From Dermacentor variabilis (lineage: Eukaryota > Arthropoda > Arachnida > Ixodida > Ixodidae): DNA of 64,000 bases. The position numbers were made by a program, and so were the translations under genes. The notes below the pieces were generated by a model. That model was not told the origin of the DNA, searched no databases, and saw only the letters and a program-made list of their open reading frames with translations. The stretch covers positions 213,757,678 to 213,821,677 of the forward strand of contig NC_134568.1 in NCBI RefSeq assembly GCF_050947875.1, given 5' to 3'. Of the stretch, positions 56,481-64,000 are shown piece after piece (position 1 is the stretch's first letter; each line of letters starts with the position of its first letter).

Positions 56481-58319
56481 TGATAACTGCTTTGTGAGCA
56501 TGCACCTGGATCATTTTATAACCACATGTTATTGAATGCAAACAGATGTTATGCACCTTCATTTTTCCTCCCTTCCCTATACTGCTGACAAATGTTCAGT
56601 TGTTGGCCATGTTAGACAGTCACGGGGCAGTCAGCGAGCTTTCCAATATTTTCCTGTTAACCATTCTTTCTCTCCCCGTCAACATAAAACAGTAGACCAA
56701 ATACATCACTATAACCAAGCAATAAGTGGACTTCACGCAATGGTCAACACAATATGTATTCCATAGTCCTATTCACTCTGTAGCTTTGCAACAAAGTCGT
56801 GATATAATGGAAGCTTATAAAAACGGAAGGTCTCGCTAGTAGATATGATGATGAAGTACGTGATGCACTTGTTCGCTTGTGGTAGAGTTGTGGTTATGAA
56901 AAGAACCATTGGTATCTTCACTTGGTAGCTCTGTTTCAAATCTAGCAAGCAACACTGTGGAAGCTACGCAAGTACTAGTACGGTCATAGAAGCCTCATTC
57001 TGCACGTTTTGCAATGCAGTTGATTTTGATCTGCGACATTTTTTACAGATTAACTGCTTTGTATACTGTAACTACAACATGTGGATGAAAAGTTATGTCA
57101 AATCATGTATTATTTGTGCACCTTTGTGCTTCCAGTATACAACATTACAACATATAGTCAAATGCCTCTGCAACAATATGACCTGTAAAACGAAAGGGTT
57201 CTTTATGTCCCAGCCCAATTCCTATCTTTCATAGGTATTGCGAATGTCTTTACAATAAAGACTACTGCAGTGAATTTGCATGTACAACAAAGGAATCGAG
57301 GTGTACCTGATGGCTGATTTGTCTTGTGATTTGTTGTAAAGGCTGATTTGTCGCTTTAGAATGAATGCATGTGTCTAGCAAATGCATGTGACAGTTCAAG
57401 TCCTGTTGCTTAGCTCCAGAAATCGCTCAACTCGTATGCGACTTTTTTCAATACTTTCAGTACAGCAGTGGGTGTATTGACTAACATATACGTCACGGTT
57501 GATGATGGGAGAATGATGACAGATGACATCATTGAAGCCAGGGAAGGGAGGGTGGCGAAGGTTGACAAAAGCAGCAGTGATGAAGAGCATGCAGATAAAC
57601 CAAGAATCTTGACAAGGTGGCTATAGCAGCATTCGACGCTGTGCAACTGCACCTTGAATCGCTCCTGGGCTTTGCTGCAGAGCATGCCATAAACCTCGAT
57701 GCTGTAAGGTCAACTGCAGTCGCACATTCCATTAAACCAAGAAAATTACCCAGGAAAATTTACAGAAGAAAAATACAAATTATTTGACTAAATATGACAT
57801 AAATTTATGATAAATGTCGTTTTGTTGTTGCTAAACATGCCTATCATGCTCTAGGGAGCAGTACAGCATGAGATCTTTACAGCAACGAAGTGATCTATAC
57901 AACTAAGGATTTTGTAGGTTCCAAGCGCTTCCTTATAAAGGCATGTGACTGTATCATGTTTAGGGCACATACGTAACCTGTATGCTGTGGCCACTGGTTG
58001 CAGAAATCTGCCACTCTGCTCGCTCTGTGGTAAATAGGTTCACATCTGCCATGCCTTCCAAGTAATAATTAGGTCATATTTTGAGACATGTGTGAGGCAG
58101 TGTTGCATCCAACTGCATGACGCATACCTATATCTTTCTTATATGACTCACTATAGTTAGGTTGGGAGTGCAAGCAGTTAGAAAAGTACCTCTAGCCTTC
58201 ATAGTGTTGCCAGCTATGTCTGAAATAGAGTATAAGTGCCATGCAGAGGGGGAATTCACAGTAGGAGAGTACTTCATGCTGCCTGCTTCATCATTTCTTT
58301 TGTTTTTAGTGAGCGACTA
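56481..58319. other. Intron sequence, mostly unassigned
   Basis: Around 57153, TATAGTCAAATGCCTCTGCAACAATATG and GTAAAACGAAAGGG resemble a worn pogo-type terminus (CAGTCAAACCTC...ATAACGAA). The rest shows nothing I can name; open frames at 57396-57732 (minus) have no domain. Confidence 0.3.
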
Positions 58320-59240
58320 GAGTCGACTCGTTACAATAAACCCTGAAACCTGACATAAAATGTCCGTTTTATCCGAAGTCCATAATATCCGAAATGCCAC
58401 ACTTCCAAAACTTTGGTTGGAAAAAGTCCATAATATCCAAAATGCCACACTTGCAAAACTTTGGTTGGAAAGTCTAACAATGTTATTGTAAAGAGTGAGT
58501 TACGAACATCCAAAGTAAAAAAAAAAAGTTGCAGTTGCTCAAAAGGCAAAGCATCAATTGCAATAGCAAATTAGTAGACAGCTATACGGAGTAAGAATAG
58601 TAGCTTTATCGGCCGTATAAAGTTGTAAACATTTGCTTACTAAGCAAGGTGTCAAGCAAGGTGTCACACACGCATAGGTAAACATGAACACATCTTGCTC
58701 TCTGACTGCAAAAAGTCGCTGTCAAAATGTTTGAGTGAGAAACCGTGGCAGCAGCAACAAGCAAATTGACCTTCGTGCTGTCTCTCGCTTCAATGTAAAG
58801 TAAACGTCGAAAGCGCAGCACATACGAAGCTACTGGCACTGGGCACACTTTGTCCACATCGCAAATCGCTTTCAAGATAAGCAGCAGCCACCCGAGTAGA
58901 ACCCCCCCAAACACACACACCTCACGCGCGAAAGAAGACACCATGCTTCCACTCTGCCTTCCTCCCTCGTGCATGCGATATTGAGCCACGATCGCAGGCT
59001 GACCCTTGAAAGTAAGTTTTCAGCCTGTGCCGACAGGACAAAAGTACCTTTCATACGCCTGATTTTGAAAAAAATTGCCGTTAATTTCGTCCACTGTAGC
59101 CAATATTCCTTTGTAGCGGGGTCCATTAAAAGCGAGCTTCATTGCATTCATAAAATAGGTAGAGCAAACTATGGTTCAAATGTGGTCCATTATATCCGAA
59201 AGTCTGTTGTACGCTGGTCTGTTGTAACGAGCGTAGACTG
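58320..59240. mobile_element. pogo-like MITE, complete
   Basis: Left GAGTCGACTCGTTACAATAA and right TGTTGTAACGAGCGTAGACTG are inverted repeats; inside both ends a TATCCGAA.GTC motif follows (58368, 59190). TA lies before the left end. 921 bp, non-coding. It includes a 48-bp direct duplication (GTCCATAATATCC at 58378 and 58426). Confidence 0.8.
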
Positions 59241-59776
59241 AATATATCTTTTTGCTGCTGACATGTTATGAATATCCCCATGATAGTGTTTTTTTTTTTT
59301 TTTATGGACAGTATTCAGCTTGATTTGCATGGGTTGCAAACCACAAAAACTATGCAGCGAGTTATTCATCCTGGCTGTCCCAAGTGTTTCGTGAATTAAC
59401 CACACCATATATATTTGCAAATCGGTAGAGTACTACACAACAGCCATAGCACAGTAGAAGCTCAATGTTACTTTATTGGATCATATAATTTCTTGGCTTA
59501 CACAATCATGGTCAAGAACATTAAGAATCAACGTCTCTTGGGAATATTTTTTGTTCTCTTCCTATCTCCAAGACATATCAGAATAGTTCTACTACAGCAA
59601 TAGCTTAGCTGGCAAATTCTCATGTGGCAACATATTCATCTTGCTCAATTCCCCCTGCCTTTTTTTGACTCCACTTTTTAAAAGTTGCAAGCTTTAGTCA
59701 TTGCAGTCTACAATTGTATGCACCTTTTCATCTTGTGAAGGTGGGAAAGCACAGTGGTACAGGTACTACACATATA
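59241..59776. other. Intron sequence, unassigned
   Basis: Poly-T run at 59287-59304; nothing else recognised. Confidence 0.35.
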
Positions 59777-59934
59777 CAGTCGAACCCGGATGTATCGAAC
59801 CCACATATAATGAATTATTGTATATAACAAACAGCAGTAAAATCTCCTTAAAAATTTTTGTATAAAATTTTTTATTTGATATATTGAACTTTTTTTCATC
59901 CCCTTAAGATTTTATATATCCGGGTTCGACTCTG
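59777..59934. mobile_element. Short pogo-like MITE, 158 bp
   Basis: CAGTCGAACCCGGATGTATC at the left and ATATATCCGGGTTCGACTCTG at the right, with TA on both sides (59775-59776, 59935-59936). Ends fit CAGTCGAACC of the pogo/Tigger type. Interior is AT-rich. Confidence 0.9.
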
Positions 59935-60559
59935 TAGGTTATAGTATCTGTGGTTATTGAATTTATATGTTCTGTTACATCTAGTTTATTACTTTCTTTT
60001 CTCCCCCCTCTCTTTTTTACTACTACCTCACTTTTGAGACTGCTTTTTCTATATTAGGTTTCTGAAAGAGGAAGTTGGCCTCTGTCAGGATGTAGTTAAA
60101 AAAAACCAATACAAGTTCCTTGGAGAAAAAACATTACAGCTGAAGAAAAAAATTTTGGAGGATGCTTAAGCTCTGCTTTTAAGAATGGAATGCAAGAACA
60201 TTTAAAGATCCCTGACTGCTTCTCACGCTTCCCAGCAAGTGCAGCTTATGTAACTGTAATGCTTTCCTGGAAATGCTGGTAGTGAACACTATGCACGAAG
60301 GCGAGCTTTGTGGTTCTTTTTTTGATGGTGTTGCAAGGAACCGAGTAGGCCACACCACTCCTACTAAGACAGCCCTCAAACGGCAGCTGGAAAACGCTAT
60401 CGTGTTAAAAGAGGTTTGTGTTTTGAGTTTTCACATAACAGGATTATGTTTTCTCATATATTTAAATTACAATCCAATGCTATCATGTCTGTAGGTTGTG
60501 TGTAAGTCGTACCTTAGGAATTTTCTGACGCATTTTACTCTGAGAAATTCAATTCAGTA
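59935..60559. other. Intron sequence with an unexplained open stretch at 60058-60413
   Basis: 60059-60170 reads EEVGLCQDVVKKNQYKFLGE in one frame and 60216-60413 reads KCSLCNCNAFLEMLVV and later GVARNRVGHTTPTKTALKRQ in another, ending at AAAGAG|gtttgt. I cannot name the protein and do not assign it to the host gene. Confidence 0.3.
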
Positions 60560-60564
60560 ATGCC

Positions 60565-60770
60565 TATGCGCCATGCCGATGTGGATCGGGATGGGTGGTT
60601 CGAGATGATCTTCTCGGCCGCTGACGCCTACACCAGGTTTTCTGTGACACTGGGCCCTTCATGCCATCGCGTTAAACTGTACCCTTGTCAAAGGACTGAG
60701 TTTGGCCCCACTGCTCTTCTGGGGCAGTTCTTCTATCAACTGAGCTAACTAGGATGCTAGCATTTGGCAG
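60565..60770 (-). mobile_element. Possible tRNA-like SINE remnant
   Basis: Reversed, 60725-60770 reads TCCTAGTTAGCTCAGTTGATAGA, an A-box-like start of a tRNA-derived head. No clear B box remains. Not the Ruka-like family. Confidence 0.35.
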
Positions 60771-60992
60771 CAGGTGGATGTGTTGATGGAGAACGTGAAA
60801 TGTGGGAACATTGATTAGTGAAGATTTTTGTACTATCAAATTAAGTATGCTTCATTTACTGACTAAATGTAAGTTTAAGCTTTGTGGTATATAGGTGGGT
60901 GCCAACTTTCCCTTTCATCAATTTTCCTCCATCTTGTGAGTTTTTGCAGAATGTACGTCATTAATCAACCTATTGCTTTATATTTGGAACAG

Positions 60993-61103
60993 GTTTGGCC
61001 CAATGGCTTGTCGTGTACACTGCCAGCACAACTTGTTTCAGATGGCTCGCAGTCATCTGTGGATGACCCTAACAGCAAAGATGACAACGCAGGAACGAAG
61101 AAG
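60993..61103 (+). CDS. ZNF341: ZNF341 orthologue, linker exon after the double finger
   Basis: A 37-codon phase 0-0 exon. Acceptor is tttggaacag (AG at 60991-60992) and donor aagaag|gtctgg at 61104. It begins VWPNGLS, and vertebrate ZNF341 continues with VWP directly after HMQTHK, so this exon should be spliced straight to the exon ending at 55872. The rest is acidic and Ser/Asp-rich (SDGSQSSVDDPNSKDDNAGT), as in the inter-finger linker of the family. The following intron is only 122 bp, the shortest in the gene. Confidence 0.82.
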
Positions 61104-61225
61104 GTCTGGAAACCAGTTTTCTTAAACATTTCATTGTTCTCTTTTTAGTTCAGTTTTCCCCATGCAGGATGCATTTTTCTGCCTGTTTCTACCCTCCTTT
61201 TTTATTGCATGGACTCTGCTTTCAG

Positions 61226-61342
61226 GTGATTACCACTGATGATGTAGCTCTGGCAAACAGCTATAGCTGCCCATTCTGTTCCTTTGTGGGGAAGACTTAT
61301 TTTGAACTCAAGAGCCACCTGACATTCCATAAGCAGGAAAAA
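61226..61342 (+). CDS. ZNF341: ZNF341 orthologue, C2H2 finger exon
   Basis: A 39-codon phase 0-0 exon between acceptor gctttcag (AG at 61224-61225) and donor gaaaaa|gtatgt at 61343. It encodes a single C2H2 finger, YSCPFCSFVGKTYFELKSHL followed by TFH (C-x2-C-x12-H-x3-H). Vertebrate ZNF341 has a matching finger (CQFC..KF.TYFQLKSHM.QH) after a hydrophobic/acidic lead-in, and the tick exon has VITTDDVALANS there. Zinc ligands are complete. The 1.0-kb intron downstream contains an (ATTT)n run and a possible LTR-like remnant. Confidence 0.88.
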
Positions 61343-61469
61343 GTATGTATCTTCTATTCTTGCTTCCAGGATATGCAGCAGTGTAGTGATTCAAGGTGTT
61401 ATATGATGTAATGACATCAGGCTAGGTTATAGTATCATTTTCTAATATTGTTTGTCATCATTGTCTTCA

Positions 61470-61475
61470 TTATAT

Positions 61476-61514
<39 letters not shown>

Positions 61515-61515
61515 T
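61470..61515. repeat. (ATTT)n microsatellite
   Basis: About 11 ATTT units. The adjacent CCTTAAAGGCCCCAGTGGGG (61518-61545) looks like the 3' UTR end of a minus-strand LINE, so the run may be its tail. Confidence 0.9.
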
Positions 61516-61639
61516 ACCCTTAAAGGCCCCAGTGGGGTGTTACGCAAGGAGGCTCAAATAATACCAAAAAGATTCATAAACTGAGACATGTGTTGTGAAC
61601 AAAAAAAAATGGCAGTTATGAAGTTGTGGTAACACAACA

Positions 61640-62110
61640 TGCAGCATCTATGTTTTTAAAAGAGTAAATAAATAAAAGCATTGCACGACTACACAACAGA
61701 GGGAGCGACCCGAGCCTTGCCAATGAATAACAAACCACTTTGGCCTCAGCTTCACTAGAGGGGTATTGCCTCCTTCCTCGCAAGGTAGCCACGCCCATGA
61801 AAAAGAGGTATAAAAGGAGCAAGAAACCAGGCACCAGCAGTTGACTCATTGGGTGGGAGCTGTCCTGTACCTTGGCTTGTCCCCCGGACCGTTCGCTCTC
61901 GTGCATGGATGAGTACTGCGTCTTGGCGTTGCTCTAACTTTGTCCGCTCATGCCCGCTCGTGTCATTGTAGTTAACACCCGTGACAGTTTCGCGCTGTCT
62001 TTGTCGATGCAGAAGTTTTAAGGTGGCTCCCTGGATTGAGTAGTCACTCTCTGCTCCTGCCATCGGACTTTCTGGTCTCAGTCATTTCTCTTAGGCTCGC
62101 TACTGCTTTG
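61640..62110 (+). other. TATA-containing LTR-like remnant (tentative)
   Basis: GGTATAAAAGGAGC at 61806-61819 is a good core-promoter TATA, followed by GC-rich sequence unlike the surrounding intron. It could be a solo LTR or other promoter-bearing insert; I cannot define ends. Confidence 0.25.
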
Positions 62111-62351
62111 ATTGTATTCTTGACATTGTGATTATTGATTCTCGGGATGTCATGAGGCAAACTTCATCTTTTATCAAAGAACTTCTGTTTCTTTCTTTAT
62201 CACACTGCGCTTATTTTTCATTAGGCATGAGGTGCATTTTCTTTGCAGAGGACATACTAACTTACTGTTTCCTAGAGACTCAGTGATGTTTTTGTAATAC
62301 TGCTCCTTTCATTGTGGCTGTGCTTATGATGTTGTCTTCATTCTACTTCAG

Positions 62352-62597
62352 GTTTTCAAGTGCATAGTGGGGAAGTGTGGTGAGACGTTCACAGAGCTAG
62401 ATTCCTTTTTGAGTCATGCCAAGAGCCATGAGAGCAACATGATGTATCGCTGTGGCCACTGTCCACGCACTCTGGCTTCCTTATATGAACTCAATGTCCA
62501 CCAGCTTACGCATTCACTTTGTGTGACCAGTGACAGCCATAGCATCAGCGTTACCATTGGTCCAAGCACAACCACATCTAAGGCCAACAACAGGCAA
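62352..62597 (+). CDS. ZNF341: ZNF341 orthologue, exon with two C2H2 fingers (3' boundary uncertain)
   Basis: Follows acceptor ctacttcag (AG at 62350-62351) in phase 0. Finger 1 is FKCIVGKCGETFTELDSFLS then HAKSH (C-x4-C, wider than usual, as in the matching ZNF341 finger with CVVKSC). Finger 2 is YRCGHCPRTLASLYELNVHQ then LTH. A Ser/Thr-rich tail follows. Two donors are possible: AG|GCAAGT at 62594, a near-perfect GC-AG donor that leaves phase 2, and CAA|gttacc at 62598, a weak GT donor that keeps phase 0 like the other exon junctions. I give the second end. The remaining C-terminal fingers of the family must lie beyond the window. Confidence 0.85.
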
Positions 62598-63340
62598 GTT
62601 ACCAGTGCAATGATAATTTGAAGATTTTATCTGCTGCACTTACGTTCTTCTTGTTATTGGCCATTGCCAACTAGTGCTGCAAAAAGAAGCACAATAATAT
62701 TGTATGCAAGAGTATGTTTTGGGAAAAAATCCAGGGACATATATTTCTTGAAGGTTTTTCTGAGGGGATTAGTAGCAGTGCTTGCATGCTATAGGGGACT
62801 TTATGCTTGGTTTTACCTTGGGTGCACAGGGTGCAACCTCACTAAAACAGGATTTAGTTCACTGTAGTAAAACTATGCTTTCATTCTTAAAGTAGTGGCA
62901 GCCAATCCATGCAATTCTCCTTGGCGCTGTAGCAGGCTTCAAAGTTAATGCGTACTGTGTTCAGGTTTAACTCTGCAGTATCTCCAAGCTCTGAAGGGCT
63001 AACTTCTATGTTTCGTTTGAGCATCTTATATGCCTATTTGTTTATAATAGTGTGGAATTTCACTTGCACACCACAGTGTGCAAACTCAAGGAGGCTGTTA
63101 TAGTTACCAATAAAATTTGCTGTGCATCCCAAGTTAGTATAGTATCCTTATGTTTTCAGGGTTTGTTGGAAGCTTTAGTGGTCATGATAAGGGCTTGCCT
63201 AAGTTTTCATGGTACAGTGTGCAAGTGCAATATGCAAACAGGGTGCACCCTGCAGGCATGCACACTTCAGCTTCTGTACATGTGTGCATAGTATATACAC
63301 ACATACATACTCATACACATATTTATTTATTTGTTTTATT
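62598..63340. other. Intron sequence, unassigned
   Basis: No exon for the next ZNF341 finger was found here. Confidence 0.35.
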
Positions 63341-64000
63341 TTGTTTGTTTGTTTGTTTGTTTGTTTGCCTCACAGGCTCCAGAAGGAGTAATGAGTGAGG
63401 TGGGGAGGGCTTCACATAATAGCAAAGGAGCAAAAAAGAAGTTACTCAATGTTAAAGATATAAGCAGTGATGTGAAATTAATAAATAAATTATCTTCAAA
63501 GGAGCTGAAATTATACAAACATAAGGTAAAATTCTACCAGTAGAAAGCAAGGTTATACCGTTAATAGGGAGGTTGCGTAAATACATACAAGAACGAGTTA
63601 TATACACCAGGAATAGAAACACTTGAAGGTTGCGCTAATTTTTTGTTGTAAAGTTACAGGATCGTTAATGTAAGCAATTTTATCGGGAAGACCATTCTAA
63701 TGTTTCATGGCACGTGGCAAAGCAGGCGATTTAAATGCATTAGTCTGACCAAAAATGGGCTAGAAGATGAGATGATTGTGCAAGTGCCTAGATGAGCGCG
63801 ATGGATGACCAAGAAGCAAGGTGGATGAGTACTCACTGTGAATGATTTTATGTAGCAGACAGAGCAACACTACATTCCAGCATGATACCAAGGATTGCTG
63901 TGACAATGACAACTTAATGTTAGATACACTTGAATATGGGTTGTAATCTGGCAAAAAAACATGCATCACAGTTTTGCATCGACTCGAGAATGTCAATTAG
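63341..64000 (-). mobile_element. CR1/L2-like LINE, 3' end, continues past window
   Basis: Minus strand: (CAAA)n tail at 63341-63368, then going upstream in the element a 3' UTR, and in coding sequence TNAFKSPALPRAMKH*NGLP and DKIAYINDPVTLQQK. R-T-N-x-F-K...P-R-x...W-N-x-L-P is the C-terminal end of RT in CR1/Jockey/L2-type LINEs. Broken by stops. Confidence 0.7.

Noticed and set aside
60725..60770. Functional tRNA gene on the minus strand
   Set aside because: Only an A-box-like part is present; acceptor stem and T arm do not form.
61806..61819. Promoter of a host gene (TATAAAAGG)
   Set aside because: Lies in an intron of the ZNF341 orthologue in a repeat-like patch, with no open frame following.
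63376..63525. Open stretch after a cacag acceptor ending cataag|gtaaaa, as the next ZNF341 exon
   Set aside because: No finger residues. It is antisense to a CR1/L2-like LINE 3' UTR next to its (CAAA)n tail.

Overview
The window is arthropod nuclear DNA, most likely from a hard tick. It carries several copies of a tRNA-derived SINE that looks like the tick Ruka family, Penelope-like, RTE, I-type and CR1/L2-type retroelements, pogo-, hAT-, piggyBac- and Kolobok/T2-like DNA elements, and short host exons separated by long, repeat-filled introns. I see no prokaryotic gene, rRNA gene, CRISPR array or functional tRNA.

One host gene runs along the + strand through almost the whole window. Eight exons (4388-4611, 6331-6546, 13235-13372, 42758-42964, 55708-55872, 60993-61103, 61226-61342, 62352-62597) encode parts of a C2H2 zinc-finger protein that I identify as the tick orthologue of ZNF341. 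The first C2HC-type finger, the two fingers with the motifs [19 protein letters not shown] and [13 protein letters not shown], the following VWP, and the later fingers all fall in ZNF341 order. The first coding exon and the C-terminal fingers are not in the window. About 1.4 kb out of 58 kb between the first and last exon is coding.

The introns are a graveyard of mobile elements. 1-4387: a minisatellite, an RTE LINE 3' end, a SINE, a hairpin and a degenerate tandem repeat. 5295-6110: an unclassified dispersed repeat with a 134-bp duplication. 7030-11290: a Penelope-like element flanked at its 5' side by an inverted copy of its own 3' part. 11711-12611: a piggyBac-like MITE. 13643-16978: a pogo-like element holding a broken P-element/THAP transposase. 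17559-18540: a TTAA element fragment and a LINE remnant. 18607-22529: two LTRs and an integrase remnant. 22602-25826: two TIR elements, the second with a decayed THAP domain (Kolobok-like). 25845-28340: a second Penelope-like element. 28358-32170: TTAA and pogo-type elements nested in each other. 34190-34815: a second copy of the unclassified repeat. 35990-40258: a probable hAT-like element hosting an endonuclease fragment and a third Penelope-like element. 44000-49720: a nearly intact I-type LINE. 50041-50870: a THAP pseudogene that keeps an intron. 53426-54686: two related MITEs. 56240-64000: a SINE, pogo-type MITEs and CR1/L2-like LINE ends.

Nothing here forms an operon or a cooperating gene cluster. 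The host gene is the only functional unit I can support, and the rest is a record of layered insertions. The most informative non-host signals are the repeated THAP-domain remnants (one inside a TTAA-flanked element), the Penelope element with an inverted terminal copy, and the unclassified dispersed repeat seen twice.
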